Source: Actinacidiphila epipremni
GTDB taxonomy: Bacteria; Actinomycetota; Actinomycetes; Streptomycetales; Streptomycetaceae
Direction: 5' to 3'
NCBI RefSeq assembly: GCF_012034175.1
Contig: NZ_JAATEJ010000004.1
Location: forward strand, 124,001 to 188,000
Length of the DNA: 64,000 nucleotides
Below are positions 16,534 to 24,777 of the stretch, one piece after another. A program made the position numbers and the translations under genes. The first letter of the stretch is position 1. Every line of letters starts with the position of its first letter. The notes below the pieces were generated by a model. The model was not told the DNA's origin. It did not search any database and was given only the letters and a program-made list of their open reading frames with translations.

Positions 16534-17691
16534 TCAGCTCACGGCCTTGGACCAGCCGGCGAGCACGGCCTTCTGGGCCGCGTCGACCTGGGCCGAGGTC
16601 GGGAAGGTCGGGCTGCCGGTCACCGCGGGGAGCAGGGCGGCGGCGGCCTGGTCGATCGTGCCCTTCTGCGCCATCGCCGGCATCTCGGCGGGGCGTGAGA
16701 AGCCCTGGAGCCACAGGTTCTGGCCCTCGGCGCTGTAGAGGAACTCCTCCCACAGCCGGGCGGCGGCCGGGTGCGGCGCGTACTTGTTGATGGCCTGGCT
16801 GTAGTACTGCGCGTACTGGCCGTCGGCGGGCACCGCGACCTTCCAGTCCAGGCCCTTGGCCGCGAACTCCTTGGCGTAGCCGGCGTTCAGGTAGTCCCAG
16901 TCGATGCTGATCGGCGTCTCACCCTTCTCGACGGTCGCCGGGGTGGACTCGACCGGGTTGAAGTTGCCGTTCGCCTTGAGCTTGTGGAAGAAGTCCAGGC
17001 CGGGCTGGATGTCGTCCAGGGAGCCGCCGCCCGCGAGCGCCGCGGCGAACACGCCGCCGAAGGCCGAGCCGGACTTGGTCGGGTCGCCGTTGAGCGCGAC
17101 CTGGCCCTTGTAGTCCGGCTTGAGCAGGTCGGCGAAGGTGGTCGGGCACACCTTGACGTGCTTGGCGTCGCAGCCGATGGAGACGTAGCCGCCGTAGTCG
17201 TCGTAGCGCAGCCCGGTCGCGTCCTTCTGGGCGGCCGGGATGTCGTCCCAGGTGGCGACCTTGTAGGGGGCGAGGATGCCCTGGGCGGCGGCGCTGAGGG
17301 CGAAGGAGTTGCCGAGGTCCACCACGTCGGGGGCGCGGCCCTGGCCCTTGCGGGAGGTGATGGCGTTGATCTCGTCCTGGCTGGCGCCGTCGGGGTTCTC
17401 GTCCTGGACCTTGATGCCGTACTTCTTCTCGAAGGCGGCGATGACGGCACCGTAGTTCGCCCAGTCCGGCGGCAGGGCGATCGCGTTGAGGGTGCCTTCC
17501 TTCTTCGCGGCGGCGACGAGCGCGTCCATGCCGCCGAAGTCCGCGGCGGACGTGGCGCTCGCCGCGCTCTTGCCTGCGCCGGCACCGGAATCCGCGGTGC
17601 CGGAGGAGGAGGATCCGCAGGCGGCCAGGGCGAGGGCCGCGGCGGCGGAGAGTCCGGCGGCCACGGCGGCGCGGACACGGGGGGCAGTCAC
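16534..17691 (-). CDS. ABC importer substrate-binding lipoprotein
   Basis: A 385-residue extracellular solute-binding protein. The signal peptide ends in a lipobox (ALAAC, Cys25), so it should be anchored as a lipoprotein. The mature part has the two-lobe periplasmic-binding pattern of the iron/polyamine/phosphonate class (YGIKVQDENPDGASQDEI, then APDVVDLGNSFA, then SIDWDYLNAGYA). GTG 17691 is chosen because AGGAGGA lies about 8 bp upstream; the longer frame starting at 17772 runs through the operator. It is first in the importer operon, with the GntR-type palindrome about 70 bp upstream. The ligand is inferred to be an aminoalkyl- or trimethylaminoethyl-phosphonate. Confidence 0.85.
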   Translation of the reverse strand: MTAPRVRAAVAAGLSAAAALALAACGSSSSGTADSGAGAGKSAASATSAADFGGMDALVAAAKKEGTLNAIALPPDWANYGAVIAAFEKKYGIKVQDENPDGASQDEINAITSRKGQGRAPDVVDLGNSFALSAAAQGILAPYKVATWDDIPAAQKDATGLRYDDYGGYVSIGCDAKHVKVCPTTFADLLKPDYKGQVALNGDPTKSGSAFGGVFAAALAGGGSLDDIQPGLDFFHKLKANGNFNPVESTPATVEKGETPISIDWDYLNAGYAKEFAAKGLDWKVAVPADGQYAQYYSQAINKYAPHPAAARLWEEFLYSAEGQNLWLQGFSRPAEMPAMAQKGTIDQAAAALLPAVTGSPTFPTSAQVDAAQKAVLAGWSKAVS

Positions 17692-17758
17692 GGGAGGTTC
17701 CTCCTGGGGAAACGGCGGTCGGGCAGCGGGGACGCACCCGGCCGCCGGCTTGTGCCGA

Positions 17759-17774
17759 GGTTGGCTGTACAACT
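17759..17774. promoter_or_regulatory. GntR/HutC-type operator, site 2
   Basis: GGTTGGCTGTACAACT matches site 1 at 14 of 16 positions. It lies between the binding-protein gene (start 17691) and the divergent GntR gene, so it could control both. Confidence 0.65.
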
Positions 17775-17960
17775 TCGGTCAGTACGTCGGACGCCGGTGG
17801 CCGGAAGGTGAACGGCGGCACTCGCGCCGGTGCATGCGGCGGGAATGTCGCCGTCCGGTTGTCACCGGTCCGCCACCGGATGACATCTGATGTCCGTGGG
17901 CGGGTAGGGTCCAGCGGGGCGTCCGTGCGTCACCGCGTCGTGTCGGCCGAGGAGGGACCT

Positions 17961-18746
17961 TTGCAGGGTGGGAGTACGGAGCCGGTGAAGGGCACCCTGT
18001 ACCGCAAGGTCGCCGCCGACCTGCGCGAGGCCATCGCGGCCGGCGCGTACGGCTCGGGCGGCCGGCTGCCCGCCGAGGCCGAACTCGCCGAGCGCTACGG
18101 CGTCTCGCGCGGCACGATCCGGCAGGCGCTGGGTGCGCTGCGGGCCGACGGCCTGGTCACCTCCCGGCGCGGCACCCGGCGCGTCGTGCTCGGCACCACC
18201 CCTGTGCAGAGCTTCGCCGAACTGGTCAGCTTCACCAGCTGGGCCCGCTCGCTGGGCGAGGAGCCCGGCGGGCGGGTGGAGCGGGTGGAGCGGCGGCCGG
18301 CCGACCCGCGCGAGTGCGAGAAGCTGCGGCTCGACCCGGGCGCCGAGGTCGTGCTCGTGCTGCGGGTGCGCACGCTGTCCGGCCGGGCGGTCATGGTCGA
18401 GCGGTCGGTCTACCCGCTGTGGATCGGCGAGCTCGTCGCCCGTATCCCGGCCGACGCCGTCTCGCACACCGAACTGCTCCAGGAGCAGGGCGTGGTCTTC
18501 GCCGACGCCGACCACACCATCGACCTCACCGCCGCCGACGCCGACGACGCGCGGCTGCTGGGCTGCGAGCCCGGTGACGCGCTGCTGCGCGAGCGCCGCC
18601 GCAGTACGGACCCGGGCGGGACGCCGGTGGAATGGTCGGAGGACCGCTATCTGCCCGGCACGGTCGCCTTCACCGTGCACAACTCGCTGGCCACGTCGGC
18701 GCTCGCCCGCCGGCACCGCCGGCCGCCCCGGGCGGAGGGCGCCTGA
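17961..18746 (+). CDS. GntR-family regulator, HutC subfamily (UTRA domain), probable PhnR-like regulator
   Basis: About 261 residues. The GntR winged helix occupies about residues 10-78 (LYRKVAADLREAI, then GGRLPAEAELAERYGVSRGT and IRQALGALRADGLV). A UTRA effector domain fills about 100-245, ending with SEDRYLPGTVAFTV. The start is taken as TTG 17961, because GAGGAGG lies 5 bp upstream; GTG 17985 is an alternative and gives the usual family length of about 253. The frame stays open upstream to 17808, but that part lacks family similarity. It sits between the importer operon and the dioxygenase/HD gene, both preceded by HutC-like palindromes, so it is the obvious regulator of this locus. Confidence 0.85.
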   Translation: MQGGSTEPVKGTLYRKVAADLREAIAAGAYGSGGRLPAEAELAERYGVSRGTIRQALGALRADGLVTSRRGTRRVVLGTTPVQSFAELVSFTSWARSLGEEPGGRVERVERRPADPRECEKLRLDPGAEVVLVLRVRTLSGRAVMVERSVYPLWIGELVARIPADAVSHTELLQEQGVVFADADHTIDLTAADADDARLLGCEPGDALLRERRRSTDPGGTPVEWSEDRYLPGTVAFTVHNSLATSALARRHRRPPRAEGA

Positions 18747-18767
18747 GCGCTCCTGGCGCCCTCCGCC
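18731..18767. terminator. bidirectional terminator between GntR and the phosphonate oxygenase gene
   Basis: Perfect 13-bp arms GGCGGAGGGCGCC (18731-18743) and GGCGCCCTCCGCC (18755-18767) with an 11-nt loop. The left arm overlaps the last GntR codons. Confidence 0.8.
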
Positions 18768-18819
18768 GGGGGGCTCTTGGGGGCTTTCGGGGTTCCGAGG
18801 CCGCGCAGGTGCGGCGGGC

Positions 18820-20478
18820 TCAGCCCCGCAGCAGGGCCGTGAGCAGCGGCAGGAAGTGCGCGAAGGTCCGGCCGTCCGCCGACGGCTGCTTCGCCGCCTC
18901 GTCCCAGCGGCGTACGGCCACCGCGTCCCGCGCGTACGGCAGGCGCGCGAAGGCCGCCGCCTCCTGCTCACCCATCGGACCTCCCTGCACCTGGAGGGTG
19001 TACTCCGAGGCCGCCGACAGCCGCTCGCGGTAGCCGGGCTCGACCGCGCACAGATACCGCTTGGCCGCCACGTGCAGCCGTACCGGCTCGGTGACCTCGG
19101 GCCCGAACCAGCGCGCCAGCAGGTCCGCGCCGGTGTGGCTGTGCCGGTTGTCGCTGCCCGCCATCAGCTCCTTGCCCGTCACGTGCGCGCCGTCGAAGTG
19201 GCCCACGTCGTGCAGCAGCGCGGCGGCCACCAGGTGCGGTGCCGCGCCCTCGGCCTCGGCGAGCGCGCCGGCCTGGAGCATGTGCTCGGCCACCGTCACC
19301 TCCTCGCCCAGGTACTCCGCGGCGCCCGGGCCCGCGAAGAGCTCCGCCAGCGGGTCGAGGGTGTCGGCGCGGCGCAGTACGGCGAGCGCGCTCGCCACCG
19401 CGTCCAGGTCGGCGTAACAGCCCTGCAGGTGCCGGGCGGCGCTGTGCTCGAAGGCGGTGCGGGCGTGCAGCAGGCGGGTGTTGTCGAAGAGCAGGCAGTC
19501 GCCGGGGGCGAGCCGGAAGTCCAGCTGCAGGCCGGGTCGCAGCAGCAGCTCGCCGAAGGCGCGGTAGGCGGCGTAGAAGGCGTCCAGCTCGGCGGCGGGC
19601 AGCCGCAGGGTGCCGATGGAGCGGTTGTTGAACCGCACCTCGCGGATCCGCCCGAGGCCGTCCGCGGTGATCAGCGGGCGGTCGGCGCGCAGCTCGGCCC
19701 GGTCGTCGCGGAAGACGAACGGCACGGGCGTGCGGGTGAGGACGTCGAAGGCGGCCGGGTCCTCGGCGCGCAGCAGCGCGGCGGCGGCGAAGCCGTCCAC
19801 CAGGCCGGAGTCGCCGCCCTCGCCGGCGTTCTCCAGGCAGTGCAGCAGCTGCACGGTGGGGACGGGGTCGCGGTACGGGTTGTCGGTGTGCGGGCTGATC
19901 CGGGCGGAGGTGAAGGCCAGGTTGTTCGGGTCGGGCTCGACGCGGACGTCGAAGAGCCGGCCGTAGTTGGTCTCCCGGACGAAGCCGAAGGTCTCCGCGA
20001 CCGCCAGCACCTGGCCGTCGCGCCGCGGCACATTGTGCAGCAGCGCGAAGCCGAGCCGCTGCACGGCGGCGAGCAGCCGGGCCCGCTCGGCGGGTACGGC
20101 GAGGTAGGTGTCCCAGTCCGCGGCCGGGACGCGGCCGGTGAGGTCGGCCGCGCGCCACAGCTCCTTGCCCGCCTCGGTGCGGTGGTCCGAGGTGCCGGCG
20201 GGCGGCGCCGGGCGGTGGGCGTGCAGCCAGGCCGCGGGGTAGCGGGAGCGGTGGCCGTCCGGGGCCCACTCGACCTCGACGGTGCCGCTGGCGTCGGGGC
20301 CGTGGGCGGTGCGCAGGGCGAGGTGGGCGGGGAGGTCGGTGATCTGGAGCAGCTTCTGGCCCGAGAGCGGGTCGCGGCAGTCCGCGCAGGGGCAGTTGTC
20401 CCGCAGCCAGGCCGCGGGGAGGGCGGTGACCGCGGGGAGGGGAGTGGCGGGGGGCTGGGGCCCCGGGTGTGCCGTCAT
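18820..20478 (-). CDS. fused TauD/BBOX-type dioxygenase (TmpA-like) and HD-domain di-iron oxygenase (PhnZ/TmpB-like)
   Basis: A 552-residue fusion covering both steps of oxidative phosphonate breakdown. Residues 20-100 hold a Cys-rich zinc module (WLRDNCPCADC), as in gamma-butyrobetaine hydroxylase. About 115-360 is a 2-oxoglutarate/Fe(II) dioxygenase with His197-x-Asp199 and His338. About 385-552 is an HD domain with Tyr389, Glu392, His399, His423-Asp424, His446/448, His469, Lys473, Ser491 and Asp526. As I recall PhnZ (Tyr24, Glu27, His34, His58-Asp59, His104, Lys108, Ser126, Asp161), all of these fall at the same constant offset. The first half should hydroxylate the carbon next to phosphorus; the second should split C-P with O2, releasing phosphate. 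The TmpA-like front half suggests a trimethylaminoethyl- or aminoethyl-phosphonate substrate. ATG 20478 has AAGGAAG upstream; a 16-bp operator lies 24 bp upstream. Confidence 0.88.
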   Translation of the reverse strand: MTAHPGPQPPATPLPAVTALPAAWLRDNCPCADCRDPLSGQKLLQITDLPAHLALRTAHGPDASGTVEVEWAPDGHRSRYPAAWLHAHRPAPPAGTSDHRTEAGKELWRAADLTGRVPAADWDTYLAVPAERARLLAAVQRLGFALLHNVPRRDGQVLAVAETFGFVRETNYGRLFDVRVEPDPNNLAFTSARISPHTDNPYRDPVPTVQLLHCLENAGEGGDSGLVDGFAAAALLRAEDPAAFDVLTRTPVPFVFRDDRAELRADRPLITADGLGRIREVRFNNRSIGTLRLPAAELDAFYAAYRAFGELLLRPGLQLDFRLAPGDCLLFDNTRLLHARTAFEHSAARHLQGCYADLDAVASALAVLRRADTLDPLAELFAGPGAAEYLGEEVTVAEHMLQAGALAEAEGAAPHLVAAALLHDVGHFDGAHVTGKELMAGSDNRHSHTGADLLARWFGPEVTEPVRLHVAAKRYLCAVEPGYRERLSAASEYTLQVQGGPMGEQEAAAFARLPYARDAVAVRRWDEAAKQPSADGRTFAHFLPLLTALLRG

Positions 20479-20498
20479 CGTGCTCTTCCTTGTGTGCG

Positions 20499-20520
20499 CA
20501 AAGTTGTCTAGCCAACTTTG
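20499..20520. promoter_or_regulatory. GntR/HutC-type operator, site 3
   Basis: Core AGTTGTCTAGCCAACT (20502-20517) is extended by 3 bp on each side into perfect 8-bp arms CAAAGTTG/CAACTTTG. Read on the minus strand the core is AGTTGGCTAGACAACT, one or two substitutions from site 1. It lies 24 bp upstream of the fused oxygenase gene. Confidence 0.7.
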
Positions 20521-20637
20521 CGGGGTCGGGTGAGCGCGTGGTGGTCCGGGAGCCATCCGCCGGTGACGGGCGGGTGAAGAGGGGGGTGAAGAGGGGGGGA
20601 GAGGGGGGCCCGGCGGGCGGGCGGCCCCCTCCCGGCG

Positions 20638-21411
20638 TCAGGACTGGTAGTCGGCGGTGCGCATCGAGCTGACGGCGTCGCCGACGTTGCTGCGGTAGAG
20701 GCCGAGCTTGGGCTTGAGGACGAGGGCGCCGTCGCCGAGCGGGAAGTTCAGCGTCGCGGCGTCGGGCATGTGGTCGCCGTCGGCCAGGACGTTCAGCTCG
20801 TCGACGCCGGGGACGGTGCCGGTGGTCGCGCCGCTCGGGTCAAGGTCGATGACCGCGTAGGCGGTGTGGCCGGAGTAGACCGGGTACGCCGGGGCGCCGC
20901 CGAGGCCGCTCGGGATGATCGGGCGCACGGTGTGGCCGCCGCCGGCCTTCGCGCTGTCGAGGGAGACCAGCGGGTAGTAGCTCAGGCCGCAGGAGCGGGA
21001 GCCGTTGTTGCGTACGGAGATCACGCGCTGCGAGGGCGCGCCGGAGATGCGGGTGACGCGCACGGTGAGCTGCTGCGCCGCGCAGGGGTGCGTGAAGGCG
21101 TAGCTGTCGCTGGTGGCCTCGCTCTTGGGGGCGGGGGCCTTGGACGCCGGGGCCTTGGGCTTGGCGGCGGCTGCGGCCGGCTTGCCGCTCGTCCGGGGGG
21201 CGCCGGCCGCGGTCGTAGCGGCGGAGGACGCGGTGGCGGAGGGCGCGATGTCGGTGGCGGAGGGCGCGGTCGAAGCCGCCGGGTCCGAGGCGGCGGTGGA
21301 CGAGGCGGGGCCGGCGCCGGCCGCCCCCGTGCCGTCCGACTGGCAGGCGGTGAGGGCGAGAGCGCCGAGGGCGAGGGCGAGGGCGGAGGTGAGGGCGGAC
21401 TTCGTCGACAT
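20638..21411 (-). CDS. DUF4232-type secreted lipoprotein
   Basis: A 257-residue protein. The signal peptide ends in lipobox LTAC (Cys23). A long Ala/Pro/Ser/Lys-rich spacer (about 30-105) suited to crossing the cell wall is followed by a C-terminal beta domain of about 150 residues with two Cys (HPCAAQQLTVRVTRISGAPS and NNGSRSCGLSYYPL), matching the DUF4232 pattern of streptomycete lipoproteins. The function is unknown. It is divergent from the HTH membrane protein gene. Confidence 0.8.
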   Translation of the reverse strand: MSTKSALTSALALALGALALTACQSDGTGAAGAGPASSTAASDPAASTAPSATDIAPSATASSAATTAAGAPRTSGKPAAAAAKPKAPASKAPAPKSEATSDSYAFTHPCAAQQLTVRVTRISGAPSQRVISVRNNGSRSCGLSYYPLVSLDSAKAGGGHTVRPIIPSGLGGAPAYPVYSGHTAYAVIDLDPSGATTGTVPGVDELNVLADGDHMPDAATLNFPLGDGALVLKPKLGLYRSNVGDAVSSMRTADYQS

Positions 21412-21586
21412 GGTGGCTGACCTTCGGTGTGATCATCGGGCTGGGCTTGCCTCACCACCGTCGGGCGCGGGGCGTCCCGCACGCCACAGTTTCGCGACAG
21501 TACGGGACGCCGGGACGTTCCATCCCCTCTGAGCAGGGATGATGGTCCTTCCTGGGACGCCGGTCCGGGACGGGGAGGGGCAGGGC

Positions 21587-23011
21587 ATGACCACGCACGT
21601 CGAGGATTTCGCAGCGAGGCTGCGCGAGCTGAAGGAACGCTCGGGCCGCAGCTACGGCCAACTCGCCCCCCGGCTCCACGTCAGCACCTCCACCCTGCAC
21701 CGCTACTGCACGGGCGCGGCCGTCCCCCCGGAGTACGCCCCGGTCGAACGCCTCGCCCGCCTGTGCGGCGCCACCCCCGAGGACCTCCTCACCCTCCACC
21801 GCACCTGGCTCCTCGCCACCACCACCCGCCGCCCGACGCCTGTGGCCCCGGCTGCCGCCGAGCCGCAGCCCGCGCCGGGCCAGGCGCCGCAGGCCGCGGC
21901 CGGAGGTGCGGCGGAGCCGGCTGCGGCTGACGCCACCGGGTCGCCGGCGGCCCCGGCAGACGATGCCGACCATGCGGGTGCCGCCGAGGGGTTCGCGGAG
22001 CCGGTGCCGGAGGCGGCTCTTGCCGCCGCGGAGCTGCCGGCGGCGCCTGCGCCGGGTGCGGACCGGGCCGGGGCGGGGGCCCAAGGCGCTGGGCGGCGAG
22101 GGGCGTGGTGGGGGCGGCGGGGGGCGTTGGTGGCCGGGGCCGTGGTGGCGGTCGGGGTTGCCGGGGTGCTGCCCGTGGCGTTGCAGGGCGGCGGCGGGTC
22201 GCACGGCGGCAGCCCCGCGGCGGGGGCGGCGCGGGCCGGGGGCGGCGCCGCCGTGCCGAGCGGGCCGGCCGGCCGGGTCGCGGCGCCGGCGACCACCGCG
22301 GGCCCGACGCGCGGCGTCGGCGCGCCGCCGGCCACCTCGGCCCCGGCGCGCAGCGCCGACCCGTCCCCCGAGCCCAGCGGCAGCGACCTCGCTCCGTTCC
22401 GGCTCAACGTCCTGGACGACAACTGGGACACCCAGTGCGGCCAGTGGTTCCTGATGCCGCAGCGGCCCGGGAAAGTGCCGCCCCCGCCGTCGCTGGAGCA
22501 GACCGGCGCGTGGGCGGAGGCGCTCGGCGGGGTCGCGGCCGGGCATCTGCGGCTCCAGGTCACCGCGCAGACCGCGCAGGCGCAGCCGGTCGTGCTGCAC
22601 AACCTGTACGTCCACGTCGTGAGCAGCAAGCCCGCGCCGAAGGGCAACGTGTACACCCCCGGCGCCGGGTGCGGCGGCGGCCTTGACCCCGCGTCCTTCG
22701 CCGTGGACCTCGACGCGACGACGCCCCGCACCAAACCGGTCGCCGGCTTCGCGGACGACGGCCGGACGCGTACCCGCACCGACTTCCCGTACAAGATCTC
22801 CACCAGCGACCCCCAGGTGCTGGACGTCGACGCGAGCACCGCGGACCGGGACGTCAGCTGGTACCTGGAGCTGACCTGGAGCTGCGGCGACCGCTCCGGC
22901 AGGGTCACCGTCGACGACCACGGCCGCCCGTTCCGTACCGTCGGCCTGCACGGCGACACCGCGTACTTCTACAACGGCACCGCCTGGGCCCCCACCACCG
23001 CCGAGGACTGA
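21587..23011 (+). CDS. helix-turn-helix membrane protein (Xre-type HTH, one TM helix, extracellular domain)
   Basis: About 474 residues. An Xre-like HTH is at about 7-60 (FAARLRELKERSGRSYGQLA, then RLHVSTSTLHRYCTG). A low-complexity Ala/Pro linker follows to about 170, then one transmembrane helix (ALVAGAVVAVGVAGVLPVAL) near residue 190. A Pro/Ala/Ser linker and a C-terminal domain with four Cys (TQCGQWFL, PGAGCGG, WSCGDRSG) complete it. The topology resembles streptomycete HTH-TM proteins that may couple extracellular sensing to DNA. ATG 21587 lies after GGGGAGGGGCAGGGC and is preferred to 21539. The ligand and targets are unknown. Confidence 0.8.
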   Translation: MTTHVEDFAARLRELKERSGRSYGQLAPRLHVSTSTLHRYCTGAAVPPEYAPVERLARLCGATPEDLLTLHRTWLLATTTRRPTPVAPAAAEPQPAPGQAPQAAAGGAAEPAAADATGSPAAPADDADHAGAAEGFAEPVPEAALAAAELPAAPAPGADRAGAGAQGAGRRGAWWGRRGALVAGAVVAVGVAGVLPVALQGGGGSHGGSPAAGAARAGGGAAVPSGPAGRVAAPATTAGPTRGVGAPPATSAPARSADPSPEPSGSDLAPFRLNVLDDNWDTQCGQWFLMPQRPGKVPPPPSLEQTGAWAEALGGVAAGHLRLQVTAQTAQAQPVVLHNLYVHVVSSKPAPKGNVYTPGAGCGGGLDPASFAVDLDATTPRTKPVAGFADDGRTRTRTDFPYKISTSDPQVLDVDASTADRDVSWYLELTWSCGDRSGRVTVDDHGRPFRTVGLHGDTAYFYNGTAWAPTTAED

Positions 23012-23070
23012 GCGCGCGGGCGCCGCGGCCGTGAGAAGCCCGCAGCCGCCCGCAGCCGCCCCAGCCGCCC

Positions 23071-23430
23071 TCAGCTGCCGGTGTCGGTGAGCGACGCCAC
23101 CGCCGTGCCGACGTCGGCGTAGACGGCGAAGACCGCGTCCGCGCCGGTGAGCGCGAGCAGGCGGGCTATCTGGACCGGCGGGGCGACCAGCGCGAGCCGC
23201 CCGCCGGCCTCCACGACCCGGCGGCGCAGCCGCAGCAGGACGTTGAAGCCGGAGGAGTCGCAGAAGGTCACGCCGGACAGGTCCAGCACGAGCCGGGGCC
23301 GCTCGCCGAGCAGCTCGGCGGCCCGTACGTACGCCTCCGGGCCGGTGGACAGGTCGAGTTCGCCGGTCATGGTCGCCACCGTGGGCCGCCCCTGCTGCTC
23401 CGCCACGGCTACCTCGAGTTCGCTGCGCAC
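23071..23430 (-). CDS. STAS-domain anti-sigma factor antagonist
   Basis: A 119-residue single STAS domain. The switch region LSGVTFCDSSGFNVLLRLRR contains the conserved phosphorylatable Ser (59 or 60). GTG 23430 is preceded by GGGAGGGAGCGG and matches the family length; the longer frame to 23646 adds low-complexity sequence only. Such proteins are de-phosphorylated by SpoIIE/RsbU-type phosphatases and then titrate an anti-sigma kinase. A SpoIIE-type phosphatase is encoded about 4 kb away (27431), but pairing is only inferred. Confidence 0.88.
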   Translation of the reverse strand: MRSELEVAVAEQQGRPTVATMTGELDLSTGPEAYVRAAELLGERPRLVLDLSGVTFCDSSGFNVLLRLRRRVVEAGGRLALVAPPVQIARLLALTGADAVFAVYADVGTAVASLTDTGS

Positions 23431-23593
23431 GGCTGACCGCTCCCTCCCCGCCCCCAGCCGGACCCGCCGCCGTGGGCGGCCCGGCGGCATCGACCGCCTA
23501 CCCGCCCCCCGGCGCTCCAGTCCCCCGCCCGGCGCCCTGTTTCGCCCCCGGGATGCGGGGCACAGGGGCAGATGATCCGCCGGGGAGGCCGCG

Positions 23594-23836
23594 ATGGAGA
23601 TGTTCGAGGACGGGACGGGCAGCCCGCCGACCGGAAAGCTGCCCATCGTCGACTACAACCACCTGGCCGGGAGGACCGCCGAGTCCTATTTCCCCCGCCT
23701 GGGCGAGGACGAGCTGAAGGACCTGCTGCGCTACGAGCGCGCCCACCGCAACCGGCTGCCCGTCATCCGCTCCCTGACCGCCCATCTGCGCCGGCTGCGG
23801 CACGGCACCGGGAAGGGCACCTCGGCGAAGCCCTGA
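23594..23836 (+). CDS. small conserved actinobacterial protein
   Basis: An 80-residue soluble protein (IVDYNHLAGRTAESYFPRLG, then EDELKDLLRYERAHRNRLPV). It resembles small streptomycete proteins with a helical 'L..DEL..LL.YE..H..R..V' segment that is often found near stress-regulator genes. It is divergent from the STAS gene. The function is unknown. Confidence 0.65.
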   Translation: MEMFEDGTGSPPTGKLPIVDYNHLAGRTAESYFPRLGEDELKDLLRYERAHRNRLPVIRSLTAHLRRLRHGTGKGTSAKP

Positions 23837-23977
23837 CGGCGGCCGGCGGCATGTGCCGGTCCGGCTTGCGTGCGGGCGGCCGGGGCGCTCTCATCGAAGC
23901 AGGACCCGCGCCCGCCCACCGGGGGCCGCGGTGTCCGCGGCGACCCGCCACCGGCACCCTCTCAAGGAGACAGTCCC

Positions 23978-24697
23978 ATGCCCGCACCGTCCGCACCCAC
24001 CGTCGTCCTCGTGCACGGCGCCTTCGCCGACGCGTCCGGCTACGCCGGCGTCCTCAGGGAACTGGCCGCCTCCGGCGTACGGGCGGTGGCGGCGCCGAAC
24101 CCGCTGCGCGGCCTGGCGCACGACGCGGACGCCGTCCGCGCGGTGGTGTCCGCGGTCGAGGGGCCCGTCGTCCTGGTCGGGCACTCCTACGGCGGGGCCG
24201 TCATCGGCCAGGCGTCCGCCGGGCTCGGCAATGTCGCCGCCCTGGTCCACCTCGCGGCGTTCAGCCTCGACGTGGGGGAGAGCTGCGCCTCGGTCCAGGC
24301 GCCCTTCCCGGCCTCGCTGCTGGCCGAGACCGCACGGCCGACGCCGTACGACGCCCCGGGCGCGGCGGGCGGCCCGGACCTCTACATCGCCGGCGACCGC
24401 TTCCGGGAGACCTTCTGCGCGGACGTGCCGGCGGATGTCGCGGAGGTCATGCGCGTCTCCCAACGGCCGCTGGCCGCCGCGGCGTTCACCGAGAACGCGA
24501 CGGCCGCCGGGTGGAAGGACATCCCCTGCTGGTACCAGGTGGCGCGGCAGGACAACGCGATCAACCCCGAGGTGCAGCGCGCGGTCGCCGAGCGGATGGG
24601 CGCGACGGTCGAGGAAGTGGACGGCTCGCACACGGCGTTCATCGCCCAGCCGGTCCGCGCCGCCGGCCTCGTCCGGCAGGCGCTCGCAAAGCTCTGA
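23978..24697 (+). CDS. alpha/beta hydrolase
   Basis: A 239-residue alpha/beta hydrolase with VLVHGAFAD (9-17), nucleophile elbow VGHSYGG (Ser70) and a C-terminal His in DGSHTAFIAQP. It matches the EstC-like family of streptomycete serine hydrolases, usually annotated without a substrate. ATG 23978 has AAGGAGA 7 bp upstream. It is convergent with the AraC gene that follows. Confidence 0.9.
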   Translation: MPAPSAPTVVLVHGAFADASGYAGVLRELAASGVRAVAAPNPLRGLAHDADAVRAVVSAVEGPVVLVGHSYGGAVIGQASAGLGNVAALVHLAAFSLDVGESCASVQAPFPASLLAETARPTPYDAPGAAGGPDLYIAGDRFRETFCADVPADVAEVMRVSQRPLAAAAFTENATAAGWKDIPCWYQVARQDNAINPEVQRAVAERMGATVEEVDGSHTAFIAQPVRAAGLVRQALAKL

Positions 24698-24777
24698 CGG
24701 CCCCGCGGCCCCAACAGCCCCGCAACCCCCGGGCCTTACACCACCGCGGCCTCAACAGCCCGTGCCGCCCCGTGCGT

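Noticed and set aside
16771..17811. A 346-codon plus-strand frame antisense to the binding-protein gene
   Set aside because: Gly/Val/Arg-rich shadow frame; the minus strand encodes a clear lipoprotein.
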